64,000 nucleotides of DNA from JAJDFU01 sp964640855 (GCA_964640855.1 CAZXIX010000001.1:1-64000), one strand, 5' to 3'. Positions 27,601-36,177 are shown, counted from the stretch's first letter. Notes: generated by a model not told the origin, from the letters alone. Program-made: numbers and translations.

Positions 27601-30040
27601 CAAAAGTGAAGATCTGATACAGGTAGCGACCTTGATGAATAATGAGCTAAAGAAACTGGGATTTCAACAGATGGTTCATGCTGGATTTTGCATTGTGGAT
27701 GAAACACAAGAGAAGCAATTCCTCTGGGGCTCCCAGACAGACACCCAACTGCTCGAATATTTCGAACTTCCTCTTTTTGGAGACCAAGTATTTCATGAAC
27801 GCTATGAAGCCTGGAAAAGCGGTACCCCGATTTTCCATCAAGTGTTAGGCCCAGCTGCTCTGGAGGAACATTTGTCCGTTGCCATACCGGATGATGAGGT
27901 AACCGAAAGGGAAAGGGATTCCAAAACAGATATGCCGGAAACCATCTATTTCTATTTCGGTAGTTTTTCCTACGGCTTTCTGCAACTGACCTGCTTGGGT
28001 GAATTATCGGAAGAGGAAGAAACGATCCTGACTCGTTTTGCCAACACTTTTGAACAGACCTACACCCGCTTTCTCGATTTGCAAAAAGCGGAAGCCCAGG
28101 CTCGCGAAGCGCAGATCGAGGCAGCCTTAGAGCGGGTACGTGCCCGGGCTATGGCCATGCAGAAGAGCGAAGAACTATCGGAATGCTCGGAACTGTTGTA
28201 CCAGGAGTTCCTGAAATTTGAAATCGAACCTTATGCATGTGGTTATATCATTGCCCATGAAGCGAATAAGGAATGGCAGTGTTGGAATACCAGCCCCCAC
28301 GAACCTATTTTCAGGGAATACTGGACCCTACCTTTAAAAGGGGACTGGGTACTTCAAAATAGATACGACAGCTGGAAGCGGAAGGAGAAATTGCATAGGG
28401 AAGTGTTGGAAGGAAAAGCCAACATTGAGCACCACAAGTACATTGCCAAATACGCCCCCCTGACCGAAGAACAATTCCTGACTTCCCTTCCCGAAAAGCT
28501 GATCATCTATACGGCAAATTTTTCGGAAGGCCACCTTTTGCTGATAACAACGAAGGAATTAAATGCCGATTTAAAGCAAGTATTTATTCGTTTTGCGGAG
28601 GTGTTTGAATTGACCTATACCCGCTTCCTTGATCTGCAAAAAGCGGAAGCCCAGGCTCGGGAGGCGCAGATCGAGGCAGCCCTGGAGCGAGTGCGCGCCA
28701 GAGCCGTGGGCATGCGCTCTAGTGAAGAATTATCAGAAGCCGCAGAAACTTTATATGCCGAGTTCTTCAAATTGGGTGTGGAACCTTATTCTTGTGGCTA
28801 TCTGATCAACGATGAGGCGAACGGGCAATGGGAGGTTTGGCTGACCAACCCCCATGAAAATTCTTTCAAGCAGTTTTGGACTGTCCCCTACGAAGCGGAT
28901 CACCACCTGAAGGCCCGCTATGAGAGCTGGGAGCGTGAAGATAAATTTCATTGCGCGGTACTGGAGGGGCAGGAAAAACGGGCCCACCATATCGCCATTT
29001 CCCATTATGCTCCCTGGAAGGCAGAATTAATCGACTCCCTTCCTCCTCGTCTGGTATTCAACAGCGCCCACTTTACCTACGGCCATTTGCTGGTTATCTC
29101 CGCTGAGAGACTTCCCGATGAAATCGAGCAAGCCCTGGTCCGATTTGCCAATGTTTTTGATCTGGCATATCGCCGCTTTTTGGATCTGCAAAAAACGGAA
29201 GAACAACAGAAACGGATCCGGGTCGAAAGGGATCGGCTGGAAAAAGCACTGGAAGAATTACGGTCCACCCAGGCGCAACTCATCCAGCAGGAAAAGTTAG
29301 CCAGCCTCGGTCAGCTCACCGCCGGCATCGCCCACGAGATCAAGAATCCCCTCAACTTCGTCAACAACTTTTCGGAGGTCAGCCAGGAGCTACTGGAGGA
29401 TATGCGAGAAGAGATCGAGAAAGGCGATTGGGAGGAAGTAAAAGACATCGCCCGCAACCTGGAAGAGGTCCTGGAAAAGATCCACCAACACGGCAGCCGG
29501 GCCGATGGTATCGTGAAGTCCATGCTCCTCCACTCCCGTGGCGGCAGCGGCCAGATGGAACCCACCGACCTGAACGCCCTGGTCCGGGAATACGTCAACC
29601 TGGCCTTCCACGGCATGCGGGCGGGAAAAGAACCCATCAACGTCAGTATTGACCTTCAGCTGGATGAAAAAGTAGGCAAGGTTCCTCTTATAGCCGAGGA
29701 TTTCAGCCGGGTGCTCCTCAACCTCTGCAACAACGCTTTCGATGCCATGCGGGATAAACTCAGAGCTGATCCCGGGAATGGTTACCAACCCAGGTTGGAA
29801 GTTGCAACCGGAAAAGAAAAAGGCCTTATTATTCTGGAAATATCAGATAACGGTCCGGGTATACCCGAAGAATTCCGTGACAAGATCTTGCAGCCCTTTT
29901 TCACTACCAAGAAAGGGAAAGAGGGCACCGGACTGGGATTGAGCATTTCTAATGATATTGTGAAGGCACATGGGGGGAAGATGAAGGTATCTTCTGTAGA
30001 AGGAACCGGAACCCAATTCGCCATTTCACTAAACCAATAA
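24632..30040 (+). CDS. Giant sensor histidine kinase with eight tandem sensory modules
   Basis: This 1802-residue protein has no membrane segment and should be cytoplasmic. An N-terminal coiled coil is followed by eight modules of about 185 residues, each made of a GAF-like alpha/beta domain and a helical linker of the form DLQKAEAQAREAQIEAALERVR. The linker Asp residues fall at about 210, 395, 585, 774, 962, 1149, 1334 and 1518, a period of 184-190. The kinase core follows: H-box AHEIKNPLNFV (His1568), N-box NLCNNAFDAM, G1 DNGPGIP (from Asp1739) and G2 GTGLGLSI. The ATG at 24632 is preferred over an in-frame TTG at 24617. A receiver follows after 13 bases and a receiver-cyclase after it, so these are the likely phosphotransfer partners. 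The module fold is my inference; ligands are unknown. Confidence 0.85.
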   Translation: MAKEPILQIEELRLEKEKLQEQLDKYKRELEIEAALERIRTRAMQMTNSDELIQVIHVLRHEMGTLGQTGIQASAINFYPEGSDTFDLYFAYRPPHEKETEVLTGIATLPADSTALAREMIQHYLGEKREYEMHPSGAPLQEWYDMLIDRIPEMADLLEKDRPESIYWYFTDFSGGTFALTSLEKPSPESKELQRRTTAVFELAYRRYLDLQKAEAQAREAQIETSLERVRSRTMAMQSSEDLSEAATVLFKELMALGGNLWSCGFVLLEKEHGEYRMCTPEGELEPPLFIPNQGDPSTEHLVDGWMKGKDYFSEVVEDKDLEAHYDFLFGLPGVGEIFQTVRDSGIEYPSWQENHAAYFSQGFLFVISLEPSPDKEIFKRFAAVFEQTYTRFLDLQKAEAQAREAQIEAALERVRTKTMAMHRSDELKEVVGEIYQQIKGLQMGDWGSNIQIFHEEQEAFEVWVSEVSQNVFPESFWFRGIGHPDVQRQWNAWRAKEPEFHLILKGDQKKSYDDYVLEHTDFKRFPPEVKANIRSIGEAYFSQAYMRYGFIVAISTHSSLSEENMEILKRFARVFEQTYTRFLDLQKAEAQAREARIEASLEKVRARALAMRDSGELSELVSVLFTELEKFDFALSFCIINIIDAPNLSNTVWAKSPIEGNPPESYFMKFEDYPFHHGFLKAYLEQKPTWVYTLEGEEKETYDAYLYNETEFSRFPEDVKTANRALDKYVASFVFSEFGGLQTVGDQPLSEENLELLARFGKVFELTYARFNDLKKAEAQAREAEIEVAIERVRNKAIGMRSSHELADLVITVFQQLQKLDVGLARCLLWIFDPNDLSATVWMTDSENPDHADSHHVSNHDHPAYQSYLEGWKNKDPKWEYILAGEDKVRWDEILVYGYFRRLPEQVKEKMAEPEKIILTGSFNTYGVIQTAGLDPLSEQSKEILLRFSRVFEQAYTRFLDLQRAEAQAREAQIEAALERVRAEAMAMHKSEDLIQVATLMNNELKKLGFQQMVHAGFCIVDETQEKQFLWGSQTDTQLLEYFELPLFGDQVFHERYEAWKSGTPIFHQVLGPAALEEHLSVAIPDDEVTERERDSKTDMPETIYFYFGSFSYGFLQLTCLGELSEEEETILTRFANTFEQTYTRFLDLQKAEAQAREAQIEAALERVRARAMAMQKSEELSECSELLYQEFLKFEIEPYACGYIIAHEANKEWQCWNTSPHEPIFREYWTLPLKGDWVLQNRYDSWKRKEKLHREVLEGKANIEHHKYIAKYAPLTEEQFLTSLPEKLIIYTANFSEGHLLLITTKELNADLKQVFIRFAEVFELTYTRFLDLQKAEAQAREAQIEAALERVRARAVGMRSSEELSEAAETLYAEFFKLGVEPYSCGYLINDEANGQWEVWLTNPHENSFKQFWTVPYEADHHLKARYESWEREDKFHCAVLEGQEKRAHHIAISHYAPWKAELIDSLPPRLVFNSAHFTYGHLLVISAERLPDEIEQALVRFANVFDLAYRRFLDLQKTEEQQKRIRVERDRLEKALEELRSTQAQLIQQEKLASLGQLTAGIAHEIKNPLNFVNNFSEVSQELLEDMREEIEKGDWEEVKDIARNLEEVLEKIHQHGSRADGIVKSMLLHSRGGSGQMEPTDLNALVREYVNLAFHGMRAGKEPINVSIDLQLDEKVGKVPLIAEDFSRVLLNLCNNAFDAMRDKLRADPGNGYQPRLEVATGKEKGLIILEISDNGPGIPEEFRDKILQPFFTTKKGKEGTGLGLSISNDIVKAHGGKMKVSSVEGTGTQFAISLNQ
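25250..29220 (+). repeat. Eight diverged in-frame repeats (period about 550-570 bp) within the kinase gene
   Basis: The linker-coding segment of about 60 bases recurs near 25250, 25805, 26375, 26940, 27505, 28065, 28620 and 29175. Several copies share long identical blocks at DNA level (for example around aaagcggaagcccaggc), while the domain-coding parts between them have diverged. The pattern suggests growth by in-frame tandem duplication, with the linkers kept similar by selection or recombination. Confidence 0.8.
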
Positions 30041-30053
30041 ACCTAAGGCCGGT

Positions 30054-30434
30054 ATGAAAATCTTGATTGTCGACGACGAAACAGATGTGGAAATGCTCTT
30101 CCGGCAAAAATTCCGGAAGGAAATTAAGAAAGGAGAACTTGAACTGGTCTTTGCTTTTTCCGGGGAAGAAGCCCTGGATGTGCTCGGGCAAACCGAGCCG
30201 CCCAGCGTGATGTATGTATTTTCCGATATTAATATGCCGGGGATGACCGGATTAGAGCTTCTGTATCAGGTTAAACAAAAATACCCCCAGATCCATGTCA
30301 GCATGATCTCCGCCTACGGGGATGCGGAGAATCACCAGCGGGCCATAGAAAGCGGAGCTGAACAATTTTTCACCAAACCCATCGATTTCGAGCAACTGAA
30401 AAAGGCCATAGCCCAATTAATGGAGGAACAGTAG
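30054..30434 (+). CDS. Single-domain response regulator
   Basis: This 126-residue receiver domain has the acidic pair D7-D8, the phospho-acceptor D58 (in FSDINMP) and K108 (in FTKP). No output domain is present, so it acts as a phosphate shuttle or through protein contacts. It lies 13 bases after the giant kinase and 1 base before the receiver-cyclase gene, which points to one phosphorelay. Confidence 0.93.
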   Translation: MKILIVDDETDVEMLFRQKFRKEIKKGELELVFAFSGEEALDVLGQTEPPSVMYVFSDINMPGMTGLELLYQVKQKYPQIHVSMISAYGDAENHQRAIESGAEQFFTKPIDFEQLKKAIAQLMEEQ

Positions 30435-30435
30435 C

Positions 30436-31485
30436 ATGAAGTATCCCGCAAAAATACTGGTGGTGGACGACGAGCCGGATCTTGAGATCCTGATCAAACA
30501 GAAGTTTCGGAAAAAGATCCGGGAGGAAGAATACCGATTCGTGTTTGCAGCTCACGGAAAACATGCCCTTGAGCAACTCGAAAAACATCCCGATATAGAT
30601 ATCGTCCTGAGCGATATCAATATGCCTGAAATGGACGGGCTGACCCTTCTTTCCCGGCTTCGCGACGATCACAGCCTGCTCAAATCGGTGGTCGTTTCAG
30701 CCTATGGCGACATGGACAACATCCGAACGGCCATGAACCGGGGGGCCTTCGATTTCATCACCAAGCCGGTCAACTTCAAGGACCTGGAGATCACCATCGA
30801 CAAAACCATAAAGTACGTCCGCCAGATCAAGAACACCCTGGTTGCCATCCGCGAGAACAACATTCTCCGCATGTACGTTGACGAGTCCGTATTACACTTC
30901 ATGAACAGCAAGGAATACGAACAGCAACTGCTGCAGAATGAGATCGTGGAAGGTACCGTCGCTTTCATCGACATCTGTGGATTTACTTCCTTTAGTGAAT
31001 CCCGGCAACCGAATGAAGTGGTGAGATTATTGAATACCTATTTCGACCTGATGGTCAAAGAGATCATTCGCTTCGACGGCCAGGTAGACAAATTCATCGG
31101 GGATGCCCTCATGGCTATTTTCAAAGGAAAGTACGATCTGGACCGGGCACTGGATGCCAGCCTGGCCATCCGAAAAAGGATACGCGAGCTTTCGGCCAAT
31201 GCAAGCAAGGGAGAATTTTATCCGGAAGTATCCATCGGGATCAATTCCGGCGAAATGCTATCCGGAAACATAGGCTCGGAAACCCTGAAAAGGCTCACCT
31301 TCACCGTCATCGGCGATGTAGTAAATACTGCCGCCCGGCTGCAAGCCCTGGCCGAACCCGGTCAGGTACTGATCACCGGTGAATCTCATAAGAACATTCG
31401 GGAATCCTTTAAGTGCCGGAAGCTTGAGAGCATCCCGTTGAAGAATAAGTCGAAGGTGGTGGAACTGTATGAGGTGTTGGAGTGA
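30436..31485 (+). CDS. Receiver-domain class III adenylate cyclase
   Basis: This 349-residue protein joins a receiver (acidic pair D11-D12, phospho-acceptor D60, K110), a helical linker (about 120-165) and a class III cyclase domain. Metal ligands are D179 (FIDICGF) and D223 (FIGDALMA). The adenine-selecting lysine is K219, and the transition-state pair is N297 and R301. The second base-recognition position is T290 where many cyclases have Asp; this Lys/Thr combination defines class IIIb, whose studied members are ATP-specific and bicarbonate-responsive. All catalytic residues are present, so cAMP production under phosphorylation control is expected. Confidence 0.92.
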   Translation: MKYPAKILVVDDEPDLEILIKQKFRKKIREEEYRFVFAAHGKHALEQLEKHPDIDIVLSDINMPEMDGLTLLSRLRDDHSLLKSVVVSAYGDMDNIRTAMNRGAFDFITKPVNFKDLEITIDKTIKYVRQIKNTLVAIRENNILRMYVDESVLHFMNSKEYEQQLLQNEIVEGTVAFIDICGFTSFSESRQPNEVVRLLNTYFDLMVKEIIRFDGQVDKFIGDALMAIFKGKYDLDRALDASLAIRKRIRELSANASKGEFYPEVSIGINSGEMLSGNIGSETLKRLTFTVIGDVVNTAARLQALAEPGQVLITGESHKNIRESFKCRKLESIPLKNKSKVVELYEVLE

Positions 31486-31543
31486 GAGAGAATCGGATAG
31501 CAGCTTATTGGATAATAGATCGTAGACGCTTCCTTCGCAACTC

Positions 31544-32203
31544 CTAAACATTCAGGTACGACATCAGCGCATCGTAGCGGTCGCGAAGGGTATCCAGGTA
31601 CTCGATCTCGTTGAAGGTGGCTTTCACTTCGTACTCATAACGTTCGAAAGTGGAGAGTATGGGTTGGATATTCTGCCGGTTGATCTTAATGGTGATTTCC
31701 AACTGGGCTGAATCCGGACGGGAAGTAATGAAAGAACTGATGATGGAGGCATTTTCAGACTCTACGATCCGGGCGATCTCAGAAAGGGAGTAGTCTTGCC
31801 GGGCTACTTCCAGTACCAGGGTGCTGCCCACTTCTGAGAACGAGGCCGACTTGGCGAAATAACGCAGGGCATCTCCCACGGTGACTACCCCCAGGTAGTG
31901 ATTCTCATCGTTCACGACCGGGATCAGCGTGAGATTCAGTTCGGCCAGCAGGCGCATGATCTCGGAAATATGGTCTCGCCCCTTCACATAAGGCCGGTGC
32001 AAGGAAAGGCTGTAGGACCCTACCGGCTCAAGCGCATCGAAATTCAAGATATCATCTTCGGAAATGACGCCCAGAAGTTCTTTGTTGTTGACAATGGGCA
32101 GGTGCCGAACGTAGAAATCATCCATCATGCCGAGCGCATCCTCGCCCTTGTCGGAGGTTCTCAGCGGTACGATTATATCCGAGATCAGTGCGTCGGCTGT
32201 CAT
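31544..32203 (-). CDS. CBS-domain-pair protein with ACT-like C terminus
   Basis: From the ATG at 32203 this is 219 residues, matching the usual family start MTADALISD; the frame is open to 32254 but the extra residues look unrelated. Two CBS motifs form a Bateman module (RHLPIVNNKELLGVISEDDIL and LIPVVNDENHYLGVVTVGDAL), which typically binds adenosine ligands. The remaining 80 residues resemble an ACT-like regulatory fold (LEITIKINRQ). Ligand unknown. It faces the receiver-cyclase gene convergently, with 58 bases between the ends. Confidence 0.85.
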   Translation of the reverse strand: MTADALISDIIVPLRTSDKGEDALGMMDDFYVRHLPIVNNKELLGVISEDDILNFDALEPVGSYSLSLHRPYVKGRDHISEIMRLLAELNLTLIPVVNDENHYLGVVTVGDALRYFAKSASFSEVGSTLVLEVARQDYSLSEIARIVESENASIISSFITSRPDSAQLEITIKINRQNIQPILSTFERYEYEVKATFNEIEYLDTLRDRYDALMSYLNV

Positions 32204-32272
32204 TTTCTGAAGTTTACACTTTTTAACAGGATCGTATTCCGCTTGTTTGTCCAAGATCTGGAATCGGCCCGT

Positions 32273-33073
32273 TCATCTAAGCAATTTCTTTTTCTGAGCG
32301 TCGAACTCCTCCTCGCTGAGCAGGCCCTTTTCCTTAAGTTCGGCGAGTTTTTTTAACTGTTCCAACAAGTTATCGTCTTCTTCCTCCTCTTTCTCAGGAC
32401 TTTCCTTTTTTTCCTCCTCCCCGAAAGGATTGGTCTCCGTTGTCCGGAATCCCTTTGCCTCAAAAGTATCGTATTCAGGCTGTATGCGCAGGTACGCCAG
32501 TGACTCATGAGTGCGTATACGGTCAAAGTCATCGAATCCGAGAGCTACGGCCTTGTCCAGCATTTCGAAAGCCTTATCCGGCCGCTCGTTGATGGAGTAG
32601 GCACAGGCCAGGTTGAAATGCGTGGCTATGTCTCGGGGTTCGATCTCCAGGGCCTTTTCGAATTCGACAACGGCCCCGTCGTAATCGTAATCCTTGAATT
32701 TTCGAATCCCTTCGGCCTTGTGCGGGTTCGCTTTTTTGGGACGGACCCGCGCTTCCGGCTTCCTTTGCTGAGGAGTATAGTCTGGTCTTTCCCTCGGTCT
32801 TTGGGGTTCGTGCCAATAAGGTTTAAAAAGATCTTGCTGATTGTGCTCTTTTCGTACGGCCCGATAATAATCGCGATTGTACTTAATATCGAAGGTATCC
32901 TGATCCATAGACAGGAAGACGATGGCATCGATTATCCCCAGCACCATCGAAATACCCGAGAACATCAGCAAGGCATACAATATGCCCAAGCCGACTTGCC
33001 CGAGATAGAACCGATGGATGCCGGCCCAACCGAGAAACAATGCCAAGATGCCTGCTGTCTCTTTTCTTTTCAT
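32273..33073 (-). CDS. TM2-TPR-SHOCT domain protein
   Basis: This 266-residue protein has a TM2 domain at the N terminus (two hydrophobic helices with GWAGIHRFYLGQ), a basic Pro/Arg-rich linker (about 85-120), a TPR-like unit (about 120-190), an acidic Glu-rich stretch, and a C-terminal SHOCT motif (LKKLAELKEKGLLSEEEFD). SHOCT segments are thought to mediate oligomerisation. It is probably an inner-membrane protein with a cytoplasmic tail. Role unknown. Confidence 0.75.
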   Translation of the reverse strand: MKRKETAGILALFLGWAGIHRFYLGQVGLGILYALLMFSGISMVLGIIDAIVFLSMDQDTFDIKYNRDYYRAVRKEHNQQDLFKPYWHEPQRPRERPDYTPQQRKPEARVRPKKANPHKAEGIRKFKDYDYDGAVVEFEKALEIEPRDIATHFNLACAYSINERPDKAFEMLDKAVALGFDDFDRIRTHESLAYLRIQPEYDTFEAKGFRTTETNPFGEEEKKESPEKEEEEDDNLLEQLKKLAELKEKGLLSEEEFDAQKKKLLR

Positions 33074-33137
33074 CTATAGTTTAACTGAAGCTATGGCCTT
33101 TTTGGTTTTTGCTGAAGCTAATATTAAAATATGTAAG

Positions 33138-33160
33138 TGTCCAACCATTTTTGGTGGACA
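33138..33160. repeat. Inverted repeat in the leader of the TM2 protein gene
   Basis: TGTCCAACC (33138-33146) and GGTGGACA (33153-33160) form an 8-bp stem with one bulged A and a 6-base T-rich loop. It lies about 65 bases before the ATG at 33073, inside the predicted leader RNA. Confidence 0.4.
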
Positions 33161-33169
33161 TATCCCTTT

Positions 33170-33177
33170 CAAAAGTA
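33170..33177 (-). promoter_or_regulatory. -7 promoter element of the TM2 protein gene
   Basis: TACTTTTG on the minus strand is a perfect TAnnTTTG element about 97 bases before the ATG at 33073. A TTG at the expected -33 distance is not evident. The implied leader of about 90 bases contains the inverted repeat at 33138-33160. Confidence 0.4.
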
Positions 33178-33259
33178 GACCAGCGATAAAAAAGGGCTGT
33201 CAGATGCCTGGGATTACCCAAAACGACGGCCGGAAAAAACGGATCAGGCCGATCACCTT

Positions 33260-34519
33260 TCAATAAACCGGCCCGAAGATCTTGCAGGTCAGAACCGTGA
33301 AGTCATCCGGATAAACGGTTCGATCCCCCTTGAAGTTCTCCAAATGGCTGATCAAGCGCTGATTGAAGGCTTTGGCCGAAAGATTGTGGTGCTCCATGAC
33401 AAAACGATGAAGCTCTTCCTCGAGGAGGAAGTCTCCCTCTGTATTCTGTATATCGGTCAGCCCATCGGTGTAAGCCATGACGAGAGCTTCTTTGTCGAGC
33501 GTCAGTTCGCCGATCTCGATCCGGGCCGGTAGTTCCTTGAAGGACCCCAGCATGGTGCAGCCCGCTTCCAATTTGAGAATCTGATCTTGAGTCACCAGCA
33601 GGGGCGGATTGTGGCCCGCATTGACATAACGCAGCAAGCGGCTTTCCCGGTTGTATTCAGCAATGAAAAAAGTGATGAAGCGATCGCCCCGGGTGATCAG
33701 GTTGACGGAGGTATTCAGGGCCTTGATGAAATTTCGGAGGTCGGTCCGCTGCTGAACCAACGTGTGAAAGTTGGCCTGGAAATTGGCCATCAGCAGGGCA
33801 GCGGCCACGCCCTTTCCGGAAATATCGCCCACGCAGAAAACGATCTTGTCGTCTTCAAACTCCACGAAATCAAAATAGTCTCCTCCGACGCCGAAGTGCG
33901 GCTTGTAGATGCTGTCCAACTCATAACAGTTCGTACTCGGCAGGTCAGAAGGTACCAGCATCCGTTGCATCTCGCTGGCCAGTTCCATCTCCCGTTTTAG
34001 GCGCTCCTGCTCGAGCTGCCGTTTAAACAACCGCTTGTTCTCAATGGCCGAAGCGATGATGTTGGTCAGGGTGGTAATGAACTGAAGCTTACCCAGCAGA
34101 TCTTCATCGTCCTGAAATTGCCCCACGAAGACATAGGCAATGGGCTGCTCCTTGTGCCGCACGGGAATCACTACTTCAAACTCGGCCAACAAGGGATGCG
34201 GGTCATCGCCCAGATTGGTCATTTCGGTAAACTCGGGAAGGCGATCCTTGATGTCGGTGCACAGGTTGGTATGCTCCAGACCAATCGATGTGGCGCAGGT
34301 CCAGGCCCCGTTTTGCTCGACATAGAGAGCCATCTTGCCCAATCCGATCTCCCATTGCAGGAAGTCGCGATACATTTTGAACAGCCCGGCCGCTTTCTCG
34401 TTGCTGTTGATCGCCTGGGTGATCTTCAGCAAGTGGTTGATCTGGTGCTGCTTGAGATGGAGCTCCCGTTCCATGGCTTCCAGCCGACTTTCCGATTTCT
34501 GCACGGGTACAACGCTCAT
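33260..34519 (-). CDS. GAF-PP2C (RsbU/SpoIIE-type) serine/threonine phosphatase
   Basis: This 419-residue protein starts with a coiled-coil helix (about 8-45), followed by a GAF-like sensory domain (about 46-180), a second coiled linker (KRQLEQERLKREMELASEMQ) and a C-terminal PP2C-type phosphatase. The metal-binding motifs GGDYFDF and VGDISGKGVAAALLMA are intact. Proteins of this layout dephosphorylate anti-anti-sigma factors in partner-switching systems; no STAS or anti-sigma gene lies here, so the target is not visible. The ATG at 34519 agrees with the family. Confidence 0.85.
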   Translation of the reverse strand: MSVVPVQKSESRLEAMERELHLKQHQINHLLKITQAINSNEKAAGLFKMYRDFLQWEIGLGKMALYVEQNGAWTCATSIGLEHTNLCTDIKDRLPEFTEMTNLGDDPHPLLAEFEVVIPVRHKEQPIAYVFVGQFQDDEDLLGKLQFITTLTNIIASAIENKRLFKRQLEQERLKREMELASEMQRMLVPSDLPSTNCYELDSIYKPHFGVGGDYFDFVEFEDDKIVFCVGDISGKGVAAALLMANFQANFHTLVQQRTDLRNFIKALNTSVNLITRGDRFITFFIAEYNRESRLLRYVNAGHNPPLLVTQDQILKLEAGCTMLGSFKELPARIEIGELTLDKEALVMAYTDGLTDIQNTEGDFLLEEELHRFVMEHHNLSAKAFNQRLISHLENFKGDRTVYPDDFTVLTCKIFGPVY

Positions 34520-34687
34520 AGGATGTTTGGTTTAGGGATGGTTCATAAAGATAGGAAACCCGATTGGGAATCAGGGGGATATTACATCTACGTAGAATCT
34601 GCCTGATGCACAAATGAAAGCCGGGTGTTTCAAGAGTTCATTATCTTAATAGCCATCTTTTCAATCTTCTACCATACATAAGATCAC

Positions 34688-35500
34688 ATGCCGTCGATTT
34701 CTTTTTCGAACGGGGAGATCCATTACCAAATCGAGGGGCAGGGATCCCGCAACCTGGTCCTGATGCACGGATTCGGGGAAGACAGCCGGATCTGGTCCGA
34801 TTTCCTTCCGCCCCTGCTCCGGGCAGATATGCGCATACTCATGACCGATCTTCCCGGATTCGGAAAATCGGATTCCCTGCTGCCCGACTCCCTGGATCAC
34901 ATGGCCGACTCCGTCCGGGCTTGCATCCAGGATGCCAGGCTGAAGAACTGCATCCTCATCGGCCATTCCATGGGTGGCTATATCGCTCTGAATCTTGCCC
35001 GCCGCCATCCGGCCCTACCTCTCCGGGGGCTGGGCCTGTTCCATTCGCATCCCTATGCCGATGAGCCGGAAAAAAAGGAGAACCGAAGTAAGACCGCCGA
35101 ATTCATCCGAAAGAACGGCACTCCTCAATTTGCGCAGTCCTTCGTCCCGAAGATGTTTGCCGAAACGTATGCCGCTGAAAATCCACAGCTTGTGAAAAAC
35201 CTTGTGGAAAATACATCAGCCTATTCTGAAGAGGCCATGGCCAGAGCCCTGCTTGCCATGCGAGATCGCAAAGACGAAAGGGAAACCCTGGCCCATCTGC
35301 CCGTTCCTGCCCTGTTCATTCTGGGAAAAAAGGATCAACTCGCGGATTTTGAATCGATCTTGCCCCAGGTGATCCTGCCGGACACCTCACAAAACCATTT
35401 CCTGGAGCAAGTTGGGCACATGGGCATGCTGGAAGCGAAGGAGACCTGTCAACAGGCAGTAGAAAGCTTTGTGGAATTCTGTTACGGTATGCACGGCTGA
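34688..35500 (+). CDS. Alpha/beta-hydrolase fold protein
   Basis: This 270-residue hydrolase has the oxyanion region LMHGFGEDSRIW, the nucleophile elbow GHSMGG (Ser in the centre), the late acid-bearing GKKDQLADFE and a His near GHMGMLEA, which complete a plausible catalytic triad. No signal peptide is seen, so it is cytoplasmic. The substrate is unknown; neighbours give no clue. Confidence 0.85.
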   Translation: MPSISFSNGEIHYQIEGQGSRNLVLMHGFGEDSRIWSDFLPPLLRADMRILMTDLPGFGKSDSLLPDSLDHMADSVRACIQDARLKNCILIGHSMGGYIALNLARRHPALPLRGLGLFHSHPYADEPEKKENRSKTAEFIRKNGTPQFAQSFVPKMFAETYAAENPQLVKNLVENTSAYSEEAMARALLAMRDRKDERETLAHLPVPALFILGKKDQLADFESILPQVILPDTSQNHFLEQVGHMGMLEAKETCQQAVESFVEFCYGMHG

Positions 35501-35661
35501 CGACTGGCGGCTCTGCGGGTTATTTTTTTTCCGATGGATAGACCGCAAAATCTGTCCCAGAAGCCATTAAGTTGCCCTGTTCCTCCTCCGGTTCAGGAGT
35601 AAGGAGGGGAACACCTCGGAACTGCCTGAGGTTACCAAACAGATTTTCATTCTTTCATTCT

Positions 35662-36000
35662 TCACTTCAACTTCTCATTCCCCCGGTGCCGATCTTTATC
35701 CCGCCTGGTTTTTTTCTCCAGGCTGCGCTGAAAAGCCTCGGTCAGATCCACGCCGGTCTGGTTGGCCAGGCAAATGAGGACGAAGAGCACATCGGCCATC
35801 TCCTCCCCCAACTGAGCCGGAGCCGCCGCCTCATCCTCCTTCCGTTTGAAAGATTGCTCTCCATACAGCCGGGCCATCAGGCGCGCCATTTCACCCACCT
35901 CTTCCATCAGTATCGCCGTATTGGTCAGTTCGTTGAAATAGCGGACACCGATATCCCGGATCCAGTCGTCTACGGTTTGTTGAGCTTCTTGAATGGTCAT
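35662..36000 (-). CDS. MazG-like nucleotide pyrophosphohydrolase
   Basis: From the ATG at 36000 this is 112 residues; the frame opens further to a GTG at 36021. The helical MazG/all-alpha NTP pyrophosphatase signature is present as MEEVGEMARL and LGEEMADVLF, giving the EExxE and ExxxD metal ligands. Such small members hydrolyse non-canonical or excess nucleoside triphosphates. The first gene on its left is the hydrolase on the opposite strand. Confidence 0.85.
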   Translation of the reverse strand: MTIQEAQQTVDDWIRDIGVRYFNELTNTAILMEEVGEMARLMARLYGEQSFKRKEDEAAAPAQLGEEMADVLFVLICLANQTGVDLTEAFQRSLEKKTRRDKDRHRGNEKLK

Positions 36001-36177
36001 TTTTTGATGCTGTGATGTCACGATGTTTTGATGCCGCGATATAGCATCTTAGACCCTGACAAGCAAAGCTTTGTCTGGGAATCCTCAAGATGGTAATTGC
36101 TATTTCCGGGGATCAATCCAGTTGCATGGAACACTAAACCATCTACCTATCTTCTGATTTTCTTATCTGCCTATCGA

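Noticed and set aside
35570..35630. Several short inverted repeats (CTCCT/AGGAG, ACCTC/GAGGT) between the hydrolase and MazG-like genes
   Set aside because: Stems are short, overlap each other and lack a T run; probably incidental or a weak terminator, not strong enough to list.
36001..36070. Repeated GATG/GCATCAAAA words upstream of the MazG-like gene
   Set aside because: Simple repeated words of about 10 bases without regular spacing; not enough for a repeat array or regulatory call.
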